DNA from: Candidatus Rokubacteria bacterium RIFCSPLOWO2_02_FULL_72_37
Lineage (GTDB): Bacteria > Methylomirabilota > Methylomirabilia > Rokubacteriales > CSP1-6
Assembly: GCA_001790315.1 (NCBI GenBank)
Contig: MGCE01000123.1
Location: forward strand, 1 to 9,825
Length of the DNA stretch: 9,825 bases
Direction of reading: 5' to 3'
The position numbers were made by a program, and so were the translations under genes. This document shows, in pieces, positions 1 to 5,776 of the stretch. How positions within the stretch are numbered: the first letter of the stretch is position 1; the number at the start of each line of letters is the position of its first letter. The notes beneath the pieces were generated by a model, which searched no databases, was not told the origin of the DNA, and saw only the letters and a list, made by a program, of their open reading frames with translations.

Positions 1-1173
1 GAAGCGCAGCGCCACGGCGACGTGGGTCGCGATGCCCGCGGGCAGCGCCGACTCGTTCACGATCATCCGGTTCGAGTGGTTCGGGAACACCGGACCGCTC
101 TCGGGGCGCGTGCCGAGGTTCGCCATCGCACCCGGGACCCTTTGGAGCACGTACGAGAAGTCCTCGCTGCCCATGACCGGGTGGCTCATCGTGTGGACGC
201 GCTCGGGCCCCAGGAGCGTGCGCGCGGTGTCGAGCACGAAGCCCGCGAAGTCCACGTCGTTCACGGTGACCGGATAGCCGCGGATCAGCTCGACAGTGAC
301 CTCCGCGCCGTGGGCCGCGCCGACGCCCTCGGCGATGCGGCGCACGCCCTCGAGCACGCGCTGGCGCGTCGCCTCCGAGACGGTGCGCACCGTCCCGAGG
401 AGGGTCGCAGTCTCCGGGATCACGTTGCGCGTGGTCCCCGCCTCGATCTTGGCGACGGTGACGACCGCGGGGTCGAAGACGTTGACGGAGCGAGTGACCA
501 GCGTCTGGAAGGCCTGGACGATCTCGCACGCGATCGGAATGGGATCGAGGCAGTCGTGGGGCGCCGAGGCGTGGCCGCCCTTCCCGCGCACGACGATCTG
601 GAGGGTGTCACCGGACGCCATCGTCGGTCCCGGGCGCGTCGCGACCACGCCGGCGGCGTGGCGGTGCGTGACGTGCAGCGCGAACGCGCCGCTCGGCGGC
701 TCGGCGCCGTCGAGCAACCCTTCCTCCAGCATCACGCGCGCGCCGTGGTAACCCTCCTCGCCCGGCTGGAACATCAGGAGCACCGAGCCGGCGAGCGTCG
801 CGCGGCGCCGCGCCAGCAGCCGCGCGGCCCCGACGAGCATCGCGACGTGGGCGTCGTGTCCGCAGGCGTGCATCGCGCCCTCCACCTCGGAAGCGAACGA
901 CAACCCCGTGTCCTCCCGCATCGGCAGGGCGTCCATGTCCGCGCGCAGCAGGATCGTCGGTCCCGGCCGCGCGCCGGCGAGCCGCGCGACGATCGACGTC
1001 GTGCGCTGCCCCGTCCGCATCTCCAGTCCGAGCCCATCGAGCGCTTCGAGGATCGCGGCCTGCGTCCGCGGCAGCACGAGCCCGATCTCGGGATGCCGGT
1101 GGATCCGCCGGCGGAGCGCGATCGTCTCGTCGAGGATGCCGCGCGCGTCGGCCAGGATGTCCGAGGGATTCAT
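1..1173 (-). CDS. M20D-family amidohydrolase / N-acyl-amino-acid hydrolase (3' end beyond window)
   Basis: Metal-dependent hydrolase of the M20D group (hippurate hydrolase, IAA-amino-acid hydrolase, N-acetyl-diaminopimelate deacetylase-like), predicted to cleave an N-acyl amide bond in the cytoplasm. The exact substrate cannot be read from the sequence. The frame is open for 391 codons from ATG 1173 to the left window edge without a stop; family members are about 390-400 residues, so only the last few residues are missing. Visible motifs: HACGHDAH with metal ligands C104 and H106, GEEG with E139/E140 (catalytic base and ligand), H167 in ALHV, the dimerisation-lid motif GKGGHAS, MGSEDFS near 334-340, and H366. 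All expected ligands are present, so it should be active. No signal peptide is visible. It starts 45 bp after the cytochrome stop and has its own -10 box. No Shine-Dalgarno is visible before the ATG. Confidence 0.92.
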   Translation of the reverse strand, partial: MNPSDILADARGILDETIALRRRIHRHPEIGLVLPRTQAAILEALDGLGLEMRTGQRTTSIVARLAGARPGPTILLRADMDALPMREDTGLSFASEVEGAMHACGHDAHVAMLVGAARLLARRRATLAGSVLLMFQPGEEGYHGARVMLEEGLLDGAEPPSGAFALHVTHRHAAGVVATRPGPTMASGDTLQIVVRGKGGHASAPHDCLDPIPIACEIVQAFQTLVTRSVNVFDPAVVTVAKIEAGTTRNVIPETATLLGTVRTVSEATRQRVLEGVRRIAEGVGAAHGAEVTVELIRGYPVTVNDVDFAGFVLDTARTLLGPERVHTMSHPVMGSEDFSYVLQRVPGAMANLGTRPESGPVFPNHSNRMIVNESALPAGIATHVAVALRF

Positions 1174-1181
1174 GGGGTCGG

Positions 1182-1187
1182 ATTATA
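1182..1187 (-). promoter_or_regulatory. Perfect -10 box (TATAAT) for the amidohydrolase gene
   Basis: On the minus strand TATAAT ends nine bases before the ATG at 1173, in the 45-bp gap after the cytochrome gene. A start site about seven bases downstream would fall on or next to the ATG, giving a nearly leaderless mRNA, in agreement with the lack of a Shine-Dalgarno. No convincing -35 hexamer lies at the expected spacing, so the call rests on the -10 alone. Confidence 0.45.
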
Positions 1188-1218
1188 CCGCTCGCGGCGG
1201 CCAGGACGCCCGTCGCGC

Positions 1219-2721
1219 TCAGGGCTGAACGCCGCGATGGCAGTCGAAGCAGCCCACCTGCCGCCACGCGTCGCCGATGTCGGTCGGATGTTCGAACTCC
1301 AGGCCGGCCTGGGTCGTGGCCACTTGCGCCCGCTCCCCGCTCCCCTGCGACAGGATGGCGTGGCAGGCGTTGCACTCGCGCGTGAGGGTGAACCCCTCAC
1401 TGCTCCGGTGCTTCGCGTCATGGCAACGCATGCAGCCCGGATAGATGAAGTGCCCGATGTCATCGGGATATCCGGACCACTTCACCTTCATCACCGGGAA
1501 GGTGCTCCGTCCGTAGGCCTCCTGCGTCGCCACGATCGCCGCGTCGATCGCCGCACGCCGGGTCGCGTACAGGTCCGCGTGCTTCTCCCGATAGAAGAGC
1601 GTCATGAAGTTGGCGATCTCCTGCATCGCCGCCTCGCCCGAGTCGAAGTCCCGGGCCATGGCCTCCACGGCGACGCGCTTGGCGTAAGGCAGGCGCCGGT
1701 CGATCCGCCTGGTGAGCAGGGCCAGGTCGATCTGGTGATCCGGGGAATGGAAGTTGTGGCTCGGGCGGTTGTGACAGTCCATGCAGTCCATCACCCGAGG
1801 CTCGGCGTTCCGCAGCTCCTCCGGCGACAGCGGCTTCTCCGCGTTCTCGTAGAGGGTGACTCGCCCCGTCACCCGATCGGTCACCCGGACCCAGGGGATG
1901 TCCTGGCGCCGCCTGTCCCGGGCCACGTACTCGATCCGCACTCCGATGTTCATGTGCCAGTGAATGCCGGAGGTCTGGCCGGTCTTCGGGTCACCGCCTC
2001 CCGTCTTGATGAGCATGTTGATCGGCCAGTGGAGGCTGGGCTCGTCGTACATGTAGTGGTTGAACTGGCGCTGCTGCGCCCCGAAGAACCGCTGCGGCCA
2101 GTGGCACTGCTCGCAGGTCTCCTGGGCCGGGCGCAGGTTCGCAATGGGCGTAGGAATCGGCCGCGGGTACCTGTTGCCCAGGGTCGCGTAGACCTGGTAT
2201 ACGCCCGACAGCTTCGACTTCGCGTACCAGCCCGCCCCCGACCCGATATGGCAGTCCACGCACTTGACGCGCGCGTGCGACGAGTTCTGGTAGGCGGTGA
2301 ACTCCGGGTGCATGACGCGGTGGCAGGCCTGGCCGCAGAACACGTTGGACTCGGTGTAGTGGTAGGCCTGATAGCTCCCGACCGCACTGATGACCAGGAA
2401 GCCGATTGTCCCCACCAGGAAGATGAACGCCGCGTTGCGGTGGCTCGGAAGGTTGAAATCGACCCGCGGCCACTGCGCCACCTCCTCCAGCCCGAGGCGA
2501 CGCTCTCGCCGCCACCGGCCATACATGCCGAACGGGATGAGGACCAGCCCAAACACCAGGACGACGGGCAGGACCATGTAGAGGACGATGCCGAGGTAGG
2601 GATTGGTCGTCCCTGTCAGCAGGCTCACGACCAGCAGGACCAGGAGCGTGATGGCGACGATCAGGGCGATCGCCGCTCCCGCCGCGCTGAGCAAGTTGTA
2701 GGCGAGTCTGGGTAGTCTCAC
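1219..2721 (-). CDS. Seven-heme inner-membrane cytochrome c, NapC/NirT type (ImcH-like)
   Basis: A 500-residue membrane-anchored multiheme cytochrome, probably a quinol dehydrogenase passing electrons from the quinone pool to periplasmic carriers. Hydrophobic segments lie at about residues 13-36, 43-66 and 97-118; the heme region follows on the periplasmic side. Heme motifs: CGQACH at 129-134 (CX3CH), then six CXXCH sites at 154 (CVDCH), 203 (CEQCH), 313 (CMDCH), 430 (CMRCH), 450 (CNACH) and 491 (CFDCH), seven in all if the CX3CH site binds heme. The stretch from FCGQACH through CVDCHIGSGAGW matches the NapC/NirT N-terminal pattern I recall from Geobacter ImcH, a seven-heme protein of similar size used for electron export to high-potential acceptors. 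The assignment to ImcH rather than another NapC/NirT relative is inference. The start is GTG 2721, overlapping the stop of a small upstream ORF as GTGA, so translation may be coupled. No terminal reductase is visible beside it. Confidence 0.9.
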   Translation of the reverse strand: MRLPRLAYNLLSAAGAAIALIVAITLLVLLVVSLLTGTTNPYLGIVLYMVLPVVLVFGLVLIPFGMYGRWRRERRLGLEEVAQWPRVDFNLPSHRNAAFIFLVGTIGFLVISAVGSYQAYHYTESNVFCGQACHRVMHPEFTAYQNSSHARVKCVDCHIGSGAGWYAKSKLSGVYQVYATLGNRYPRPIPTPIANLRPAQETCEQCHWPQRFFGAQQRQFNHYMYDEPSLHWPINMLIKTGGGDPKTGQTSGIHWHMNIGVRIEYVARDRRRQDIPWVRVTDRVTGRVTLYENAEKPLSPEELRNAEPRVMDCMDCHNRPSHNFHSPDHQIDLALLTRRIDRRLPYAKRVAVEAMARDFDSGEAAMQEIANFMTLFYREKHADLYATRRAAIDAAIVATQEAYGRSTFPVMKVKWSGYPDDIGHFIYPGCMRCHDAKHRSSEGFTLTRECNACHAILSQGSGERAQVATTQAGLEFEHPTDIGDAWRQVGCFDCHRGVQP

Positions 2722-2807
2722 GGACTCAGAGCGGCGTCGAGCACCTCGATGGCCTCGCGCGGGCCGCCGACCGCTGGCATGACCCGGCCCGCGCTCCGGC
2801 GTACCAT
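2718..2807 (-). CDS. Possible 28-residue leader peptide / small ORF coupled to the cytochrome gene
   Basis: A short ORF from ATG 2807 to TGA 2718. A very purine-rich Shine-Dalgarno-like tract (AAGGAGGGAGG on the minus strand, at 2820-2830) lies 12-16 bases upstream. Its TGA overlaps the GTG start of the cytochrome gene by four bases (GTGA), a typical coupling arrangement. Two of its 28 residues are Met and it has no Cys and no membrane segment. The C-terminal half reads like ordinary protein (REAIEVLDAALSP), so it could also be the remnant C-terminus of a lost gene. I do not recognise it. An in-frame TAA at 2829-2831 stops upstream extension. Confidence 0.35.
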   Translation of the reverse strand: MVRRSAGRVMPAVGGPREAIEVLDAALSP

Positions 2808-2922
2808 TGGCCGGATCAACCTCCCTCCTTATGCAAAGGACGAAGGGTCGCGCTGGAATTCACCTTAAGTGTCACGCACATCCCCACCGATCCTCAGACA
2901 TCACGCGAAACGACACTGAGAG

Positions 2923-2966
2923 TGGTGCCCCCGGGGTGACTCGAACCCCGGCACGCAGTCTAGGAA
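2923..2966 (-). repeat. Partial tRNA-Arg copy (distal attachment-site remnant)
   Basis: Starting at 2923, the first 24 bases match the 3' end of tRNA-Arg(CCT) at 4689 exactly (CCA end, acceptor strand, T-loop). Similarity continues through the T-stem, variable arm and anticodon loop with one base deleted and one substituted (c for t at 2960), and stops after the anticodon at 2966. The 5' half of a tRNA is missing, so it is not a functional gene. It is in the same orientation as the intact tRNA and marks the far end of the island. Confidence 0.8.
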
Positions 2967-3041
2967 TCCCCGGGATGCTTTCTGTCTCCGTGTCGCTCGG
3001 TATCATTCACTCTCGCTCTAGCGCAATGCTGCCGAGGGCGA

Positions 3042-3070
3042 TTGCCTGGCACCGCGGCTCAGGCTATCTT
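3042..3070 (+). promoter_or_regulatory. Candidate sigma-70-like promoter of the DUF6941-like gene
   Basis: TTGCCT at 3042-3047 and TATCTT at 3065-3070 are separated by 17 bases; each matches four of six consensus positions. The predicted start near 3077 leaves a leader of about 52 bases before GTG 3129. No other promoter-like pair in the 2967-3128 gap is better spaced. Confidence 0.4.
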
Positions 3071-3128
3071 CAGGTTCGCTTCTACGCGCTGTATGGGCAT
3101 TGGACGGGACGAAAGTGAGGGGTGGTCG

Positions 3129-3563
3129 GTGGACGAGCAAACAGGTGGACCCTATCTGCATTTCGCTGTCTTCTGCGAGAACGTCATCGAGGACAAACAG
3201 GGCGTCCTCAGCCTTATCCGAATCATCGATCGGACGGTCTTGACCGCCGCGGGCCCGGATGCGCCGGAGAAAATGCCACCGTTCCCCTTCAGCGCTACCA
3301 TCGCCCTCGGATTCAAGTCGGGTTTCGCAAAAGGATCTTGGCAGGTCAGGATTCGACCGACTAACCCCGACGGCCAGCCTCTTCCTGAAGTCAGCCTACC
3401 AATGCAACTCGAAGGCGATGACCGTGGACAGAACATTGTCCTCCCCGTCCAGCTCACGCTCGAGCAGGAAGGCCTTTACTGGTTCGACGTTTTCGTCGCC
3501 GACGCTCTTGTTACGCGGATGCCGTTTCGGGTCGTTTACCAGCGTGTGTCCATTCGACGGTAA
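3129..3563 (+). CDS. Small DUF6941-like protein of unknown function (island cargo)
   Basis: A 144-residue soluble protein with a beta-rich pattern. Its N-terminus (HFAVFCENVIEDKQGVLSLI) resembles what I recall of the DUF6941 family, which has no assigned reaction; this is memory of a pattern, not a search. No signal peptide, membrane segment or catalytic motif is visible. The middle alternates hydrophobic strands (SATIALGF, WQVRIRPTN, YWFDVFVADALVTRMPF), which suggests a small beta-sandwich. Start GTG 3129 is chosen because AGGGG lies eight bases upstream and the family-like sequence begins there; an in-frame ATG at 3093 is possible but would add an unrelated 12-residue tail. Its 3' end overlaps the convergent gene at 3511-3888 by 53 bp. 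Codon use is less GC-biased than in the chromosomal genes. Confidence 0.75.
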   Translation: MDEQTGGPYLHFAVFCENVIEDKQGVLSLIRIIDRTVLTAAGPDAPEKMPPFPFSATIALGFKSGFAKGSWQVRIRPTNPDGQPLPEVSLPMQLEGDDRGQNIVLPVQLTLEQEGLYWFDVFVADALVTRMPFRVVYQRVSIRR

Positions 3564-3888
3564 AACCGGGCCGTTTGAGCGTGATGGGAATTGGTCGGGT
3601 TGACGTCGAGGATAGTGATCCGTACGCCACCTCGATTAGCTCAGGAGTTCCGACAACACCAACTAATCCGCACAGGCGACCCCTTAGTTCAGCTTCTGAC
3701 CAACTCTCGGCCGCGAATTCCTCAAGAAGAAGCTGGGCGCCTCGCGCCATATCTGCTACTTCGCGGGGCGCGCGATGTTCAACTTCCCATGTCTCTTGAA
3801 CGAGCCAATCATGGAGCGACCGCACATCAATGGCCCCGCTCAAATACCGGGCGATTTGCCCGCGAAGCTGGGGCTTAAGATCGTCCAT
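3511..3888 (-). CDS. Hypothetical small protein (island cargo)
   Basis: A 125-residue protein I do not recognise. The N-terminal 80 residues look helical (LRGQIARYLSGAIDVRSLHDWL, then VADMARGAQLLLEEFAAESWSEAELRGRL); the last 30 are polar and probably disordered. No Cys pair, signal peptide or membrane segment. Start ATG 3888 is well supported by GGAGGG five bases upstream on the minus strand; a 16-residue extension from further upstream has no such signal. The start codon overlaps the ATG of the opposite-strand gene (the bases CATG at 3886-3889), and the 3' end overlaps the convergent DUF6941-like gene by 53 bp. The short helical fold with a WL motif is similar in style to small antitoxin or immunity-like proteins, but that is only an impression. 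Confidence 0.65.
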   Translation of the reverse strand: MDDLKPQLRGQIARYLSGAIDVRSLHDWLVQETWEVEHRAPREVADMARGAQLLLEEFAAESWSEAELRGRLCGLVGVVGTPELIEVAYGSLSSTSTRPIPITLKRPGFTVEWTHAGKRPETASA

Positions 3889-4228
3889 GCCAGCCCTCCG
3901 TTCTGTCGAAGTGAGTCCCGCAGAGCTGCGCGCCATGTTCGATGCTGACCGAATCGAAAACCGTCATGCGATCGGAGAACTCTCCATCATCGTGCTGAAG
4001 AGCCACGACGCGCGCCCAGAACTCCACATGCCCCCTGGAACTCTAAGCCAGCTCGTCGCATATGTCGATGGGGCCGGAAACCACCTCGCCGTCGCTCATA
4101 GATATCTTAAACCCGACGGGACGTTGGCCGCCAGCGGGCGCCCTGATCCGAAGGTCTTGCGCCGAGGGGACACCCTGTACAAGCCTTGGTGGGGTGGACG
4201 TCCTACGATCACTACCAGCAGCGACTAG
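3887..4228 (+). CDS. Hypothetical small protein with PDGTLAASGRPDPK motif (island cargo)
   Basis: A 113-residue protein. The segment VAHRYLKPDGTLAASGRPDPKVL (about residues 68-90) strongly resembles a conserved block I recall in many small proteobacterial hypothetical proteins, with the preceding IGELSIIVLKSHDARPELHMP also fitting that group. No function is known to me. No signal peptide or membrane segment. The start is uncertain: ATG 3887 is the first ATG that does not run deep into the opposite gene but lacks a clear Shine-Dalgarno; ATG 3935 would begin at MFDADRIENR. If 3887 is right, its start codon shares two bases with the opposite-strand start, leaving no room for separate promoters between the genes. 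The gene ends just before the degenerate att-like repeat at 4233. Confidence 0.65.
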   Translation: MPALRSVEVSPAELRAMFDADRIENRHAIGELSIIVLKSHDARPELHMPPGTLSQLVAYVDGAGNHLAVAHRYLKPDGTLAASGRPDPKVLRRGDTLYKPWWGGRPTITTSSD

Positions 4229-4232
4229 AGCC

Positions 4233-4252
4233 GTGCCCCCGGAGTCTCGAGC
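4233..4252 (-). repeat. Degenerate third copy of the tRNA-Arg 3' end (possible inner att site)
   Basis: The first ten bases are identical to the tRNA-Arg acceptor end as read on the plus strand; the following bases match the T-arm with two deleted bases and two substitutions, and then similarity is lost. It follows the stop of the gene ending at 4228 by a few bases and marks where the sequence turns from moderately AT-rich back to very GC-rich. It may record an earlier insertion event, but the match is short and could be chance. Confidence 0.3.
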
Positions 4253-4310
4253 GCACGCGCCCTCGGGGGAGCGCCCGCCGGACGATCCGCACGCCCGATG
4301 CGGCGACCAC

Positions 4311-4532
4311 TCACGGCCCGCCTCCGGTTTGTGCAGACGTCTGCACGCCGTCCGCCTTGCCGATCGTCACGAAGAGCCGCCACGCCCGGGCGCGCAGCTC
4401 GTCGAGCGCCAGGAGCGCCGCTGCGGCTGCGGCCTCGTCGCACCGTCCAGCCCGGGTGCGGCGGACGACGCCGGCGAGACGCTTGGCGAGCCCGTCAAGC
4501 TCGGCCGGCAGCGCGCGGAGCTGCTGATCGGC
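4311..4532 (-). pseudogene. Gene fragment: C-terminal helical protein remnant without a start
   Basis: On the minus strand a 73-codon stretch ending in TGA at 4311 reads like real protein: ADQQLRALPAELDGLAKRL, an alanine-rich helix, then LDELRARAWRLFVTIGKADG. Upstream of 4532 the same frame becomes arginine/proline-rich and non-protein-like, and no ATG, GTG or TTG with a Shine-Dalgarno is available. It is therefore best read as the C-terminal remnant of a helical gene, cut on its 5' side near the tRNA-Arg junction. I do not recognise the family. Composition matches the host chromosome rather than the AT-richer island cargo. Confidence 0.35.
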
Positions 4533-4688
4533 ACCACGTCGAGGGGCTCGCCGACGCGATCGAGGCGGCGCGGGTCGCGCTCGAGGAAGGCGCCGGCGGC
4601 GCGGTGGAACTATCCCGAAACTTCACCGGGGCCGGTCAGGCGCGAGCGCGGCGAGGGCGACGATGCGGCGTAAGTGCGCGAGATGAAA

Positions 4689-4733
4689 TGGTGCCCCCGG
4701 GGTGACTCGAACACCCGGCACGCAGTTTAGGAA
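4689..4733 (-). repeat. tRNA-proximal attachment site inside tRNA-Arg
   Basis: The 3' 45 bases of the intact tRNA-Arg gene, from the CCA end through the anticodon, are repeated directly at 2923-2966 with one deletion and one substitution. This is the copy that restores the tRNA. Confidence 0.75.
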
Positions 4734-4765
4734 ACTGCTGCTCTATCCACCTGAGCTACGGGGGC
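4689..4765 (-). tRNA. tRNA-Arg (anticodon CCT)
   Basis: A 77-nt cloverleaf with encoded CCA. Acceptor stem GCCCCCG pairs with CGGGGGC, then discriminator A and CCA. D-stem is GCTC/GAGC. Anticodon stem GCAGT/ACTGC encloses the loop TTCCTAA, which gives anticodon CCT for the AGG arginine codon. The variable arm is GTGCC and the T-stem GGGTG/CACCC encloses TTCGAGT. All stems pair perfectly. The gene is the integration target of the small island on its 3' side and stands 93 bp after the rpoS stop. Confidence 0.97.
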
Positions 4766-4795
4766 ACGAGGGATCCACGAGACCCTTCGCGACGA

Positions 4796-4801
4796 AGTGT
4801 A
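4796..4801 (-). promoter_or_regulatory. Candidate -10 box for tRNA-Arg
   Basis: TACACT on the minus strand lies 30 bases before the tRNA 5' end, in the gap after rpoS. It matches four of six -10 positions. The -35 region is poor (GTCGAA at a spacing of 16), so the tRNA may instead be co-transcribed with rpoS. Confidence 0.25.
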
Positions 4802-4858
4802 GCATCGCGGGAGGTGTTTCGACGTGTACCGTGCAACGTGCGGCCCCTTGAGCCACCT

Positions 4859-5776
4859 CTACAGCACGTCGGAGGCGTCGATGCCGCGGGCGGCCAGGAG
4901 CGCCCGGGTCTTGCGGAGACCGGCGGCCTCGATCTGGCGCACACGCTCGCGCGTCAGGCCCAGTCGCCGCCCCACGGCCTCGAGCGTCTCGGGGTCCTCG
5001 CCGTCGAGTCCGAAGCGGCGGCGGAGCACCGTGCGCTCCTTGACCGCGAGATCGTCGAGCACCGAGACGAGATCGGCGCGCTCGCGGAACAGCGAGCGCA
5101 GCGCCGCCGCGGGATCGGCCGAGGGGTCGCGGACCGTGTCACCGAGCCGTCCCTCACCGGCGCCCGCGGGCCCGTCGAGCGAGGCCGGCTGCCGGCGGAG
5201 CTCCTCGAGCTCTTCGAGCTGATCCACCCTGATCCCGAGCGCCGCGGCGAGCTCGTCCGTCCTCGGCGCCCGTCCGAGCGCCTGTGTGAGCCGCTGCTGC
5301 TCCTTGGCGCACCGCCCGAGGAGGAGCTCGACGTGCACGGGGAGGCGGATCGTGCGCGCCTGATTGGCGAGCGCCCGCACGATCGCATGGCGGATCCACC
5401 ACACCGCGTACGTCGAGAAGCGCGCGCCGCGGTCGGGCTCGAACTTGTCGACGGCACGGAGCAGGCCGAGATTGCCCTCCTCGATCAGGTCCGGCAGCGG
5501 CAGTCCACGGTTCAGGTATCGCCGCGCGACCAGCACCACCAGCCGAAGATTCGCCTCGGTCAGGCGGGCCTTGGCCTCCACATCGCCCCCGCCCCCCCGC
5601 TGCGCGAGTTCGATCTCTTCCTCGCGCGAGAGGCGCGGGATGCGGGCGATCTCGTCGAGGTACGTGCGCAGATTGGTGCGACTGGTCGCGCGGGTCTCCT
5701 CGCGAACATCCGCGTCGACCGCGTCCACCAGCGAGTCGAGCGGCTCGTCGGGGATCGTATCCTCGACGTCACTCAT
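4859..5776 (-). CDS. rpoS: RNA polymerase sigma factor RpoS (sigma-70 group 2)
   Basis: A 305-residue sigma-70 factor that directs RNA polymerase to stationary-phase and stress promoters. An acidic N-terminal tail of about 30 residues replaces the large region 1.1 of RpoD. Region 1.2 is at about 34-62 (LRTYLDEIARIPRLSREEEI), region 2 at 70-149 with DLIEEGNLGLLRAVDKFEP and the -10 recognition helix STYAVWWIRHAIVRA, and RTIRLPVH opens region 3. Region 4 is at 236-291 with the helix-turn-helix LEAVGRRLGLTRERVRQIEA. Length and order fit RpoS (E. coli about 330), and the upstream surE-pcm-nlpD genes are its classical neighbours, which separates it from a primary sigma. ATG 5776 overlaps the nlpD stop by eight bases (ATGAGTGA), so translation is probably coupled. 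All regions are intact. Confidence 0.93.
   Translation of the reverse strand: MSDVEDTIPDEPLDSLVDAVDADVREETRATSRTNLRTYLDEIARIPRLSREEEIELAQRGGGGDVEAKARLTEANLRLVVLVARRYLNRGLPLPDLIEEGNLGLLRAVDKFEPDRGARFSTYAVWWIRHAIVRALANQARTIRLPVHVELLLGRCAKEQQRLTQALGRAPRTDELAAALGIRVDQLEELEELRRQPASLDGPAGAGEGRLGDTVRDPSADPAAALRSLFRERADLVSVLDDLAVKERTVLRRRFGLDGEDPETLEAVGRRLGLTRERVRQIEAAGLRKTRALLAARGIDASDVL

Larger units (their letters stand above)
2923..4688. mobile_element. Small integrase-less genomic island inserted at tRNA-Arg(CCT)
   Basis: The segment lies between a partial copy of the 3' half of tRNA-Arg (2923-2966) and the intact tRNA-Arg gene (from 4689), in direct orientation. This is the standard outcome of tyrosine-recombinase integration into a tRNA gene. 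About 2.82-4.23 kb is visibly richer in A and T than the genes on both sides, supporting foreign origin. The cargo is three small genes of unknown function plus, in the GC-rich right third, a decayed gene fragment. No integrase, excisionase or transposase is present, so it is either a remnant or depends on enzymes elsewhere. The limits are those of the repeats. Confidence 0.65.

Noticed and set aside
22..2715. An 897-codon open frame on the plus strand covering both left-hand genes
   Set aside because: It is antisense to two clearly recognisable genes (amidohydrolase and heptaheme cytochrome), its translation is Arg/His/Asp-rich without any domain, and such long shadows are normal opposite GC-rich genes.
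2809..2831. Resemblance on the plus strand to the 3' end of 16S rRNA (GGATCAACCTCCCTCCTT)
   Set aside because: The match is limited to the anti-Shine-Dalgarno-like tract with inserted bases and no rRNA sequence upstream; it is better explained as a Shine-Dalgarno on the minus strand.
2807..3118. Plus-strand 103-codon frame across the att remnant
   Set aside because: It reads through the partial tRNA copy (giving APGVTRTPARS, typical of translated tRNA) and has no family-like sequence.
4298..4705. Plus-strand 135-codon frame ending in the tRNA-Arg
   Set aside because: Very Arg-rich start, and it terminates within the tRNA gene; only a short helix-like piece near 4530-4615 looks protein-like, which is not enough.
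4811..4859. Weak inverted repeat (GAGGTG/CACCTC) after the rpoS stop as a terminator
   Set aside because: Six pairs with a 37-base loop and no T-run is too weak to call.
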